Shown one piece after another: positions 53,912-62,882 of a DNA stretch of 64,000 nt. This DNA is from Caloramator sp. E03 (lineage in GTDB: Bacteria; Bacillota; Clostridia; Clostridiales; Caloramatoraceae). The position numbers and the translations under genes are program-made. Position 1 is the stretch's first letter, and each line of letters starts with the position of its first letter. Where the stretch lies: assembly GCF_006016075.1 (NCBI RefSeq), contig NZ_CP040093.1:620001-684000 (forward strand), in the 5' to 3' direction. The notes under the pieces were generated by a model that saw only the letters and a program-made list of their open reading frames with translations, did no database searches and was not told the origin of the DNA.

Positions 53912-56274
53912 TGAATATTTTTTTTAGAAAATTATTAAGAGATATAAAAACATCAATGGGGCAATTCATTTCATTATTTATAATAGTGGTAATCGGCGTA
54001 ACCTTTTATACGGGAATAAATAGTACTTTCAGAAACCTAATAGAAGCAAAGGACAAATATTATGAAGGGTATAGATTTGGACATTTATGGTTTGATATCT
54101 ATAAGGCACCATATAGAATTACAAAGGAAATAGAAAAACTTCCAATGGTTAAAATGGCTACGGGAAGAATAGTAAAGGATGTAAGTTTAAAAATAAATGG
54201 GGAAAATGCAACAGTTAGGCTTATTACTCTTCCAGATAAAAAAAATGATATAGTAAATGATATTCAAATACTTTCAAAAAATTATTTTTCTGAAGGAGAA
54301 ATAAATCAATGTATCGTCGATGAGAGATTTTTAAAAGCAAATGGATTAAAAATAGGGAATTATATTTGTCCTATAATAAATGGTAATGAAGTCAAAATAA
54401 AAATTATTGGGTCAGCTTTAGGTCCTGAATTTATTTATCCTTTAAAGGATTCTGGAGAGCTAATATCCGACAATAAGAAATTTGGGATTGTATATATTAA
54501 AAATTCATTGGGTCAAGCAATTTTTGGATATAACAATTCAATAAATAATATAACAGTTTTACTAAATGATAATAAAGATATTAAAGCTGCCAAAGAGGAA
54601 ATTGAAAAAGTTTTAAAATCTTATGGAATTGCAGATGTTATTGAAAGGGATGACCAACTGAGTAATAGAATGATAAATATTGAGATTGAAAAACTAAAAA
54701 AAGCAGGAAGCGCTTATCCAGTAATTTTCTTTATTGTTGCATCAGTAATTATATATATTATGATGGGAAGAATGATAGAAAATCAAAGAGTGCAGATAGG
54801 TGTTTTGAAAGCAATGGGGTTTTCTGATTTTAAAATTTTTTCCCACTACCTTTCTTATTCAATATTAATAGCACTTTTAGGAAGCTTCGTTGGATCAATT
54901 TTTGGTATGTATCTTGGTGGTGTTTTTACAAAAATTTTAAACATTTATTTTTCACTTCCACTTGGGGCAATGAAAATATATCCAGATCTCGCTCTTCCAG
55001 CATCACTACTTACACTCTTTTTCTGCATTCTATCAAGTTATAATTCTTGCAAAACTATATTTAAAATTATGCCTGGTGAAACAATAAGACCAACAATCCC
55101 AAAGAGTGGAAAAAAAATTTTTCTAGAAAGATATAATTCTATCTGGAACAATATATCTCATATATCACGGCTTGTTTTTAGAAACGTTTTAAGATATAAA
55201 AAAAGAGCTATGATAACATCAATAGGAATAATTTTTTCAACAGTTTTGCTTATAATTGCTTTTGGTATGAATGATTCGGTAGATTTTCTTATTGAACAGC
55301 AATATAAAAATATACAAAATTATGATATTAAAGTCAATTTTAATAAATTGATGAGTATTGAAGAATTAAATAGCATTATAAACATAAAACATATTGAAAA
55401 AATGGAACCTTTGCTTGAAACTGGTGTTGAAATATCAAATGGATGGATAAAGAAAAAGATTGGATTTACAGCACTTATTAAAAATCCACAATATTATAAA
55501 GTTACAGATGACAAAGGAAGATCTATTGAGCTGCCAAGTAAAGGGATTATGATTCCAACAAGGCTTGCTGAAATCCTTGGTGTAAAGCAAAATGATACAG
55601 TATATATAAAACCTTTTTTCCCTGGAAAGGAAAAGAAAGAAGTTGTTGTTAAAGGAACAATTGCCCAATATATAGGACTTAGTGCATACGCAAGCGTTGA
55701 CTATGTAAATAACATATTTAATGAAGGAAAAATTGCTAATGCTGCAGTACTAAAAATTGATGATAAAGCATTTGCGGAAGAAGTTAAAAATAATCTTAGA
55801 GATCTTCCATCAATAAGTTCTGTTCAATCAAAGGATGATTCATATAATGCACTGATGGGAAGCATGTCTGCAATGACATCTACTATAGGAGTTTTAATAG
55901 TCCTTGCTGCAATTTTATCCATTGCTGTTTTATACAATATTGCAACAATAAACATATTTGAAAGACAAAAAGAGCTTGCCACTTTAAAGGTAATGGGCTT
56001 TAAGGACAATGAGATTAAAAAACTCATATTCAATGAAAACTATATTATAACTATTTTTGGTATTATTATTGCTCTACCCTTTGGAACATGGCTTGGTAAA
56101 TTGATTATGATTGCAAACAGTACAGATAATTATTACTTTCAGTTTGTAATAAAATTTAAATCCTACATTTTTGCCATTGTATTTACTTTCTTTTTTACAT
56201 TTATTGCTAATTGGATTTTAATTAAAAAAATCAAATCAATTAATATTGTTGAAACATTAAAAAGTGGTGAATAA
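53905..56274 (+). CDS. FtsX-like ABC permease, long form
   Basis: 789 residues. N-terminal membrane helix (about 18-37), a first extracytoplasmic region, three helices with the FtsX pattern (about 268-290, 318-345 and 358-375; NQRVQIGVLKAMGFSDFKIFSHYL), a second anchor (about 435-455) and extracytoplasmic domain, then the final three helices (about 655-690, 710-735, 755-780; ERQKELATLKVMGFKDNEI). This is the duplicated DUF/FtsX layout of large export or lipid-handling permeases. Overlaps the ATPase gene. Substrate unknown; drug or lipid efflux is plausible. Confidence 0.88.
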   Translation: MVMNIFFRKLLRDIKTSMGQFISLFIIVVIGVTFYTGINSTFRNLIEAKDKYYEGYRFGHLWFDIYKAPYRITKEIEKLPMVKMATGRIVKDVSLKINGENATVRLITLPDKKNDIVNDIQILSKNYFSEGEINQCIVDERFLKANGLKIGNYICPIINGNEVKIKIIGSALGPEFIYPLKDSGELISDNKKFGIVYIKNSLGQAIFGYNNSINNITVLLNDNKDIKAAKEEIEKVLKSYGIADVIERDDQLSNRMINIEIEKLKKAGSAYPVIFFIVASVIIYIMMGRMIENQRVQIGVLKAMGFSDFKIFSHYLSYSILIALLGSFVGSIFGMYLGGVFTKILNIYFSLPLGAMKIYPDLALPASLLTLFFCILSSYNSCKTIFKIMPGETIRPTIPKSGKKIFLERYNSIWNNISHISRLVFRNVLRYKKRAMITSIGIIFSTVLLIIAFGMNDSVDFLIEQQYKNIQNYDIKVNFNKLMSIEELNSIINIKHIEKMEPLLETGVEISNGWIKKKIGFTALIKNPQYYKVTDDKGRSIELPSKGIMIPTRLAEILGVKQNDTVYIKPFFPGKEKKEVVVKGTIAQYIGLSAYASVDYVNNIFNEGKIANAAVLKIDDKAFAEEVKNNLRDLPSISSVQSKDDSYNALMGSMSAMTSTIGVLIVLAAILSIAVLYNIATINIFERQKELATLKVMGFKDNEIKKLIFNENYIITIFGIIIALPFGTWLGKLIMIANSTDNYYFQFVIKFKSYIFAIVFTFFFTFIANWILIKKIKSINIVETLKSGE

Positions 56275-56306
56275 TTAAAGGATGTTTTTAAAAGGGGATG
56301 GAATTA

Positions 56307-57548
56307 ATGAAAACAAGAAAGATTATATCAATATCTGGTATATGTGTTTTTTTAATTGTACTAATTATAATAATATATACACAAAAAAGTATAACTGCAG
56401 AAACAATTATAATTTCAAAAACTGATGTTTATCAATATGTTGAGGATACAGCAATAGCAAAATGCAAAGGAGCCCAGACAGTCTATACTGAAGGGATGGG
56501 TAAAATAATATCAGTTAATTTCAATATTGGAGATAAGGTAAAAAAAGGTGATATATTATTATCCCTTGATAAGACCGATTTAGAATTTCAACTTAAAGAT
56601 GCCGAAGCAAAAGTTAAAAATGCAAGAGCTCAACTTGAAAGCACAGATACTAAAAACTATGCAAATAAAATTTTAGAAGCTGAAGCTACTGTTGAACAAT
56701 GTGAAGTTTCTATGGATGCTGCATATAGAAATTTTGAAACTTCAAAGTCATTGTATGAAGCTGGAGCAATTAGCAAAGACGATTTAAACAAATCAGAAGA
56801 TACGTATAAAACTGCATCCGCACTGTTAAAGTCTGCAAAAGCACAATTAAATGAAATAAAAAATGGTGCTCCATCGTATTTAAAAAGCAGTTACATTTCA
56901 CAGCTTGAGCAAGCTTTAATTTATAGAAGCAGTATTTTAAAAAGCCTTGAAAAACAAGAAGTACGCTCCCCAATTGATGGTATAATATTAGAAAAACTTG
57001 TTGACGATAATTCAATTGTTTCAAAAGGAACAGCTGCATTTATAGTTGGTGATGTAAAGAATATTGAACTTGAAGCAAATATACTTTCTGATGATAGTTA
57101 TAAAGTAAATGTAGGAAATGAAGTTGAAATATCTGGAGATTCAATAGCAAATACAGTATTAAAAGGCAAAATAATCAAAATTGCTCCTCAGGCAAAAATT
57201 ATAACTTCAGCTCTTGGAGTAAATCAAAGTAGGGTTCCAGTAACAATAGAAATTTTAAACAATAGCGGTATTTTAAAACCAGGATACAATGTTGATATAA
57301 AGATTATAACTTCATACAAAAAAAACGTAATTGCAGTACCAGACAGCTTAGTATTTAATTATAATGGTAATAGCTGTGTTTTTGTATTGCAAAATGGCAA
57401 AGCAGTTATAAGACAGGTTGAAAAAGGACTTGAAGGAGATAAATTAATTGAAATAACTAAAGGATTAAAAGAAGGAGATATAATAATAAAGCCCAACAAT
57501 AATATAAAAGAAGGAGCAAAGATAAAAACAAAACAAAGTAAAAACTAA
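56307..57548 (+). CDS. membrane fusion protein (HlyD/MacA-like) of the efflux operon
   Basis: 413 residues from the ATG at 56307 (GGGGATGG 9 nt upstream). One N-terminal membrane helix (about 6-25), a barrel-sandwich half-motif (GMGKIISVNFNIGDKVKKGDILLSLD), a long coiled-coil hairpin (about residues 85-205, LEFQLKDAEAKVKNARAQLES), the second lipoyl half (VRSPIDGIILEKLVDDNSIVSKGT), a beta-barrel (VEISGDSI..., KIIKIAPQAK) and a membrane-proximal domain ending with VEKGLEGDKLIEITKGLKEGDIII. Works with the ATPase and permease. Confidence 0.92.
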   Translation: MKTRKIISISGICVFLIVLIIIIYTQKSITAETIIISKTDVYQYVEDTAIAKCKGAQTVYTEGMGKIISVNFNIGDKVKKGDILLSLDKTDLEFQLKDAEAKVKNARAQLESTDTKNYANKILEAEATVEQCEVSMDAAYRNFETSKSLYEAGAISKDDLNKSEDTYKTASALLKSAKAQLNEIKNGAPSYLKSSYISQLEQALIYRSSILKSLEKQEVRSPIDGIILEKLVDDNSIVSKGTAAFIVGDVKNIELEANILSDDSYKVNVGNEVEISGDSIANTVLKGKIIKIAPQAKIITSALGVNQSRVPVTIEILNNSGILKPGYNVDIKIITSYKKNVIAVPDSLVFNYNGNSCVFVLQNGKAVIRQVEKGLEGDKLIEITKGLKEGDIIIKPNNNIKEGAKIKTKQSKN

Positions 57549-57567
57549 TGATAAGGAGAGAATATTT

Positions 57568-58200
57568 TTGCAGAATAGCTCATTTAATAGTTTGGAAGAT
57601 GAAAAAAGAAAAAGAATTATAAATGCATGTATTGAAGAATTTGCTAATAAAGGTTATGACAATGCATCTACAAATTCAATCGTAGAAAAAGCAAATATCT
57701 CAAAGGGACTTTTATTCTATTATTTTGGAAATAAAAAAAATCTTTTCCTTTATACATTCGATTATTGCATAGAATATTTATTAAATAAGTATTTTAACGA
57801 AATGAATTATAAAACATCAGATTTATTTGAAAGACTTATATGGCTTAGCCTGCAAAAGATGAAAATGATTTGTGAGGAACCATTAATGACAAAAATGCTT
57901 TCAAATGCAATAATAAATATGCCAAAGGTATTGGAGAAAGAACTATCTCAAAAATATAATGCTTTATATACCAAAAATATATCCTCAATTTTAAAAGATA
58001 TCGATACTTCAAAATTCAGAAAAGATATTGAAACCAAAAAAGCAATTGAATTTATCATGTTATGCATTGATGGGCTTTCAAACAAATACATTAATATCTA
58101 TAAAAACAGATCTATAGATGAACTTTTAAATGATATGGAAAAACTAATGAATGAATTTAAAATATATATAGAAATTATAAAATACGGAATTTATGTATAA
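57568..58200 (+). CDS. TetR-family transcription regulator
   Basis: 210 residues from a TTG start with AAGGAGAG 7 nt upstream. N-terminal TetR helix-turn-helix EEFANKGYDNASTNSIVEKANISKGLLFYYFGNKKNLF at about residues 20-60; the rest is a helical ligand/dimer domain without known similarity. Last gene of the efflux operon, so it probably represses its own operon through the two inverted repeats at 53128 and 53166. The ligand is unknown. Confidence 0.92.
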   Translation: MQNSSFNSLEDEKRKRIINACIEEFANKGYDNASTNSIVEKANISKGLLFYYFGNKKNLFLYTFDYCIEYLLNKYFNEMNYKTSDLFERLIWLSLQKMKMICEEPLMTKMLSNAIINMPKVLEKELSQKYNALYTKNISSILKDIDTSKFRKDIETKKAIEFIMLCIDGLSNKYINIYKNRSIDELLNDMEKLMNEFKIYIEIIKYGIYV

Positions 58201-58208
58201 AGCAAAAG

Positions 58209-58249
58209 CATCAGCCTATTAGAGCTTCATTAATAGGCTGATGTTTTTT
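58209..58249 (+). terminator. terminator after the TetR gene
   Basis: CATCAGCCTATTA pairs with TAATAGGCTGATG around a 9 nt loop, followed by six T on the plus strand. The T run reaches the stop codon of the opposing kinase gene at 58248. Confidence 0.88.
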
Positions 58250-59744
58250 ACTTAACACCACCGTCTAATGGTAATTCAATAATAAAACGAGCTCCTGAAT
58301 TTGTATTTTCTGCCATAATACTTCCATTAAGCCTTTCAATTACATTTTTGCTTATGGATAATCCTAATCCAAAGTTGCCTTTTTTCCCTTTATAAAACCT
58401 CTCAAATATATTAGATATCTCGTTAGGCTCAAATCCAGGTCCATCATCTGTTATAATTAACTTTACTTTATTCTTATCAACTATACTCCATCTTATTTCA
58501 ACAAGACTTTTTGCATAGCGTATACAATTGCTAATTATGTTTGTTATTGCACGGGCAAGCTTTTCTTCATCTGCATAAATTATAATTTCATTACAACATG
58601 CTATTGTATTAATCTTTATATTGTTTTTTATTGCTATCCCATTCATACGTTCAACACATGAATTTATAAGCTCATTAAAATCTAAATTATCATAACGGTA
58701 GTTTTCTTCAATTGCATCAAGTCTCGATAGATAAAGCAAGTCCTCAACAAGATGAGTTAGACGTTTAGATTCATCTATTATAATATCCGCTGCAGCATTT
58801 TTATCTACTACATCATACTTTATACCCTCTGCATAGCTTTGAATAGACATTATAGGTGTTCTAAACTCATGAGATACATTTTGAAGGAAAGTTTTTTGTG
58901 CTTTATCATAAGTTTCAAGCTTTTCAGACATAATATTAATATTATTTACAAAATCCTGCAACTCATCATCTACAACAATATTAATTTTATTTCCAAAATT
59001 CCTTTCTGCAATGTCCCTTATATGCTGATTCAATGATGAAAAAGGTGCAGATATTTTTTTAGATATATTTGAAGAAAAAACAACAATGATAATAGCTGAG
59101 AAAATAATAATTATAAATAATAAAATATTTATTACCATCAAAAGATGGCTTATTTTTTGAAGGTTAGAGTAAATTACAATCCAACCTAATCCAAATGAAT
59201 TTTTAAGGGATACTGGTTTTATAATTGCTATATATTTCACACCAGATAAAGTAAAGTTTAAATAAGTTTCATTTGTTGAATTTTTTGATTTTTCAACTTC
59301 ATTTTCTATTTTTGACAGTAAATCATCCGAAATTTTAAAGAACTCCTCTTGAGATGGAATTATCCTTTTTTTATCACTGTCAAATAAAATATAATCTGCA
59401 TTTATAACAGAAAGGGACTCTTTTAATGTACGGTCTAACATAAAATAAAATCTAATAAGTTCATTATTACTATTTTCGCTATTATTGCTTTCTGTTTCAG
59501 TAATATTAGGGGGCGGTGGTGGATCATGTTCAGCAGCATCACCTGATTTTTGCAAAAACCTTGGACCTTTTTTCAAGGTAGTTTCTTCAACACGTAGTGC
59601 AATCTTATTTAATTGTGAAAGAGTATCTTTTTCCATATACATACGAATTGCAACATTAAATATTATTGCAACTAATGCAAGAAGCATAAATATTATAATT
59701 AAATTATATTTAAAAATCCTCCATTTAATTGTGTTTTTTTTCAT
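58248..59744 (-). CDS. membrane sensor histidine kinase
   Basis: 498 residues from the ATG at 59744 (AAGGA upstream, 5 nt after the response-regulator stop). Two membrane helices (about 14-36 and 192-220) enclose a 155-residue sensor that includes an unusual run of five Pro (EHDPPPPPNITE near residue 80). HAMP follows, then HisKA with NVSHEFRTPIMSIQSYAEGI near 290, and HATPase with NIISNCIRYAK, DDGPGFEPN, FERFYKG and FGLGLSISK. Senses an external signal and phosphorylates the regulator encoded with it. Confidence 0.94.
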   Translation of the reverse strand: MKKNTIKWRIFKYNLIIIFMLLALVAIIFNVAIRMYMEKDTLSQLNKIALRVEETTLKKGPRFLQKSGDAAEHDPPPPPNITETESNNSENSNNELIRFYFMLDRTLKESLSVINADYILFDSDKKRIIPSQEEFFKISDDLLSKIENEVEKSKNSTNETYLNFTLSGVKYIAIIKPVSLKNSFGLGWIVIYSNLQKISHLLMVINILLFIIIIFSAIIIVVFSSNISKKISAPFSSLNQHIRDIAERNFGNKINIVVDDELQDFVNNINIMSEKLETYDKAQKTFLQNVSHEFRTPIMSIQSYAEGIKYDVVDKNAAADIIIDESKRLTHLVEDLLYLSRLDAIEENYRYDNLDFNELINSCVERMNGIAIKNNIKINTIACCNEIIIYADEEKLARAITNIISNCIRYAKSLVEIRWSIVDKNKVKLIITDDGPGFEPNEISNIFERFYKGKKGNFGLGLSISKNVIERLNGSIMAENTNSGARFIIELPLDGGVK

Positions 59745-59749
59745 AAAAA

Positions 59750-60445
59750 TCATTCCTTATCTTGAATTTTAAAGCCAAATCCCCATACTGTTTCTATTTT
59801 AAGTGTTGAACCTGAATCAGAAAGCTTTTTTCGTATTCTTTTTACCATATCATCTGTAGCTCTTGTTTCTACTTCACTTTCAAACCCCCAAACCTTATCA
59901 AGAAGTTCACTTCTGCTTATTGCTTTATTCTTATTTATTGCAAGATAATAAAGCAGGGAAAATTCCATACCAGTTAATCCAATATCTTTTCCATTAAATT
60001 CTGCTTGCCTTGTATCAGCATTTATTGTTATATCACATATTTTAATTACATTGCTCTTTTCGGAAGTAGATTTGTCCATTTCTATCCTTCGAAAAATACT
60101 TTTAATCCTTGCTACAAGTTCCATTGGACTAAAGGGCTTTGTAAGATAATCATCGCTTCCTAATGTGAGACCTGCTATTTTATCTGGTTCCGTATCCTTT
60201 GCAGATACAATTATTATAGGTACTGAACTTTTCTGGCGTATTAGTGAACAAAGGGAATATCCATCAATTTCCGGCATCATTATATCAATTACAACCATAT
60301 CCGGCTCTTTTATATTAAAAGCCTCAAAAATAGAACGCCCATCATTAAATGTTTCTACTTCAAAGCCCTCTTTTATAAGGAAAGATTTAATAATATTACA
60401 AATATTAACTTCATCATCTGCTATATATATTAGCTTCTTTTTCAT
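59750..60445 (-). CDS. OmpR-family response regulator
   Basis: 231 residues. Receiver domain: IADDEVNICNI (acidic pocket near residues 9-11), the phosphorylated Asp in VVIDIMMPEIDGYS near 54, Thr/Ser in IIIVSAKDTEPDKIAGL near 82 and LTKPFSPMEL near 104. C-terminal winged helix with EFSLLYYLAINKNKAISRSELLDKVWGF and ETRATDDMVKRIRKKL. Pairs with the kinase downstream. OmpR-type regulators bind direct repeats about 10-11 bp apart, which fits the GCCA-N7-GCCA boxes upstream. Confidence 0.95.
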   Translation of the reverse strand: MKKKLIYIADDEVNICNIIKSFLIKEGFEVETFNDGRSIFEAFNIKEPDMVVIDIMMPEIDGYSLCSLIRQKSSVPIIIVSAKDTEPDKIAGLTLGSDDYLTKPFSPMELVARIKSIFRRIEMDKSTSEKSNVIKICDITINADTRQAEFNGKDIGLTGMEFSLLYYLAINKNKAISRSELLDKVWGFESEVETRATDDMVKRIRKKLSDSGSTLKIETVWGFGFKIQDKE

Positions 60446-60522
60446 TCCCTATTGCACCTCCAATTTTATTTTAACATTAAACACGCCATTATTCATTTAA
60501 AAAATATGCTTGCTTTAATCTT

Positions 60523-60558
60523 GCCACAGTTTAGCCAAGAATCATTATATTATACTAG
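60523..60558 (+). promoter_or_regulatory. GCCA-N7-GCCA box 1 and -10 of the lipoprotein gene
   Basis: TTGCCACAGTTTAGCCAAGA (60523-60542) contains GCCA twice, 11 bp apart. 13 bp after the second GCCA is TATACT (60553-60558). The same arrangement with the same spacing stands before the macA-like gene. An inverted half-site TGTGGCAA follows at 60574-60581. Likely binding site of the OmpR-type regulator at 59750. Confidence 0.6.
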
Positions 60559-60681
60559 TATAGAATTAGTATGTGGCAAATAAATCCAACGAAATATAGA
60601 AGGGAGGGTATAAATCATTTATATACGCATATCAGGATGTGTACATATCAACTTAAAAAATTTTCTAAGGAGGATATCAAT

Positions 60682-61302
60682 ATGAAACTAAAAATCAGTA
60701 CTATCATGTTTATGTTCATATTAACATGCTTTTTAATGGTTTCATGTTCTAAAACATCACAGAATGCTACAAGCACAGTTACTAATAACAAAACAGAAAC
60801 AACACAAGAAATATCTTCTTCACAGACGTCACAAAATAATATTCAAAATGAAATTGAAGAAAAAATTAATAGTTTAGTAACCTCTGGAACTATAACAAAA
60901 GAACAGGCAACTGAAGTATTAAAAGCTCTACAGCCTCAAGATAAACCTCAAAATAGTGGAGAGCAAACTCCTGAAAAAAAGCAAAGTCCATTAGACAGCT
61001 TAGTTAATAAAGGAACAATAACCCAAGAACAAGCTGATAAGATTCAAAATGCAATGAAATCTGCTAGGGATTCTAACAAATCAGTGGATGATGCTATAAA
61101 TGATCTTGTATCAAAAGGAACTATAACAAAAGCACAAGCAACTGAAGTATTAAATAATTTTAAACCTAAAGGTAATGGTGAAAAACCTTCTGAACAAAAA
61201 AATAGTCCTTTAGATAGTTTGGTAGAGAAAGGAACTATATCTCAAGAACAAGCTGATGCAATTCAAAAAATATTGGACTCTGTAAGAGGAAATAATAATT
61301 AA
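60682..61302 (+). CDS. lipoprotein with four internal helix-turn-helix-like repeats
   Basis: 206 residues from the ATG at 60682 (AAGGAGGATATCAAT upstream; an open frame before it is not used). Signal MKLKISTIMFMFILTCFLMVSC, with a lipobox-like VSC near residue 22, then a Ser/Thr/Gln-rich linker. The rest holds four copies of a 25-residue unit of the type LDSLVxKGTITxEQAdxIqxal; copies 1 and 3 resemble each other (EQATEVL), as do 2 and 4 (SPLDSLV...EQADxIQ), so a two-unit block was duplicated. I do not recognise a family. Lying between a two-component system and its probable target exporter, it could be an extracytoplasmic sensor or chaperone. Confidence 0.8.
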   Translation: MKLKISTIMFMFILTCFLMVSCSKTSQNATSTVTNNKTETTQEISSSQTSQNNIQNEIEEKINSLVTSGTITKEQATEVLKALQPQDKPQNSGEQTPEKKQSPLDSLVNKGTITQEQADKIQNAMKSARDSNKSVDDAINDLVSKGTITKAQATEVLNNFKPKGNGEKPSEQKNSPLDSLVEKGTISQEQADAIQKILDSVRGNNN

Positions 61303-61319
61303 TTATTTTTAATAGCAGG

Positions 61320-61367
61320 AGACATAACTAAAGGGACTTGATAGTTTAAGTCCCTTTAGTTATGTCT
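61320..61367. repeat. perfect 20 bp inverted repeat
   Basis: Arms 61320-61339 and 61348-61367 are exactly complementary, with an 8 nt loop GATAGTTT. It follows the lipoprotein stop by 17 bp. Unlike the window's terminators it has no T run on either side. It may still act as an RNA end-protecting or terminating hairpin. Confidence 0.85.
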
Positions 61368-61382
61368 AAAAGAACATTTATA

Positions 61383-61418
61383 TTGCCACAATTTTGCCAA
61401 GACTTTATTTTATAAAAT
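61383..61418 (+). promoter_or_regulatory. GCCA-N7-GCCA box 2 and -10 of the macA-like gene
   Basis: TTGCCACAATTTTGCCAAGA (61383-61402) matches box 1 at 18 of 20 positions; 13 bp after the second GCCA is TAAAAT (61413-61418). Confidence 0.6.
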
Positions 61419-61481
61419 TGTTTAGAATTATAATTAGCAATTAAAATTAATATAAACACTAATATTCTGGAGGTTTAAAAA

Positions 61482-62870
61482 ATGGCAAAAAAATATCTAA
61501 AATACCTAAAATTAATAGTAATACCAATACTAATAATTGCTATAGGCACAGGAGGATTAGTTCTGTATAAAAAATTCAATTCAAAAAGTACTTCCGTATC
61601 ATCGACTGTATATTCAAGGGAAAAAGTAGTAAAAACTAATCTAGAAGTTACTGTAGAGGCGACCGGAACAATCAGTGGTGCTGATGCAGTAAATGTATTT
61701 TCATCTATTACTGGCGTAGTTCAAGGCTTAACTGTTAAAGAGGGAGATATAGTAAAAAAAGGCGATGTATTTTGCAAAATCGATGCAAGCACAACCGAAC
61801 AAGAAGTTAAAAATGCCAAACTATCCCTTGAAAAAAGCAAACTTGAATTGCAAGCATTAGAAAATCAGTTAGAATCTCTTTATGTAAAGGCTCCAATTGA
61901 CGGAAAAATTACAAAAGTATTTGTAGAACCTGGTGATAATACTTCCACAATACAATCAACTTATGGAGGAATGGCAGTAATGACTGCAGGATCAGATGAT
62001 TCATTAGAAATTACAATTCCATTCTCTTCAAGTGGAAAAATTGCTGAAGTATATGTTTCTCCAGGAAAAACCGTAAAAAAAGGCGACATACTATTTAAAT
62101 TTGATGATACATCACTTAAAAACAATATTGCTCAAAAGAAACTGGAAATACAGCAAGCAGAAAATAACCTTAAAGAAAAAGAAGCTGATCTTTCAAAAAC
62201 AACTATAGTTGCTCCAGTTAGCGGAGTTGTTACAGCTCTTGAAATCAAAAATGGTGAAATTGTTGATGATAGTAAACTTATGGCAACAATTACTGACACA
62301 TCAAAGATGCAGGTAACCATTCCTGTTGATGAGCTTGATATCAATAAAGTAAAAGTTGGACAGAAAGCTTCTATTAAAGTTGATGACGTCGATGGAAAAA
62401 CATTTGAAGGTAAAGTTGAATCCATATCTCATAACGGAGTAACTTCTAATAACATTACCACTTATGATGTTGTAGTCTCCATTGATAATCCTGAAAATTT
62501 GAAAATAGGAATGAATGCTGATGTTACTATATCAATTGAAAGCAAAGAAAATGTTCTTGCAGTACCTCAAGAAGCTATTATAGAAAAAAATGGAAAGAAA
62601 TATGTAATGATTGCTAATAATGAAACTCAAAATACTGATAACAAAACTGTTTCAAGAAAGCTTGTAGAAGTACAAACAGGAATAAAAACAACATCAATGA
62701 TAGAGATAACAAGTGGGCTTTCTGAAGGTCAGATTGTATTAGTTCAACTAAATACAAATTCAAATTCAAATAACAACAGAATGCAAGGATTCCCAGGCGA
62801 TATGGGTATGGGTGGTATGCCCGGTGGTGGTATGCCAAGTGGAGGTATGTCAAATAGAAGTAAAAATTAA
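61482..62870 (+). CDS. MacA-like membrane fusion protein with two barrel-sandwich domains
   Basis: 462 residues (CTGGAGG before the ATG). N-terminal membrane helix about residues 8-28. Two successive lipoyl/barrel-sandwich units are visible: VVQGLTVKEGDIVKKGDVFCKID ... APIDGKITKVFVEPGD, then GKIAEVYVSPGKTVKKGDILFKFD ... APVSGVVTALEIKNGE, each with its own short coiled coil. A beta-barrel and a membrane-proximal domain follow. The last 30 residues are Gly/Met-rich (GMGGMPGGGMPSGGM). Works with the ATPase and permease encoded next as a tripartite-type exporter in a Gram-positive cell, where no outer-membrane partner is expected. Confidence 0.92.
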   Translation: MAKKYLKYLKLIVIPILIIAIGTGGLVLYKKFNSKSTSVSSTVYSREKVVKTNLEVTVEATGTISGADAVNVFSSITGVVQGLTVKEGDIVKKGDVFCKIDASTTEQEVKNAKLSLEKSKLELQALENQLESLYVKAPIDGKITKVFVEPGDNTSTIQSTYGGMAVMTAGSDDSLEITIPFSSSGKIAEVYVSPGKTVKKGDILFKFDDTSLKNNIAQKKLEIQQAENNLKEKEADLSKTTIVAPVSGVVTALEIKNGEIVDDSKLMATITDTSKMQVTIPVDELDINKVKVGQKASIKVDDVDGKTFEGKVESISHNGVTSNNITTYDVVVSIDNPENLKIGMNADVTISIESKENVLAVPQEAIIEKNGKKYVMIANNETQNTDNKTVSRKLVEVQTGIKTTSMIEITSGLSEGQIVLVQLNTNSNSNNNRMQGFPGDMGMGGMPGGGMPSGGMSNRSKN

Positions 62871-62882
62871 AGGAGGGCAATT

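Noticed and set aside
61320-61367. Ordinary intrinsic terminator
   Set aside because: No run of T follows on either strand, unlike every other terminator in the window. Listed as a repeat instead.
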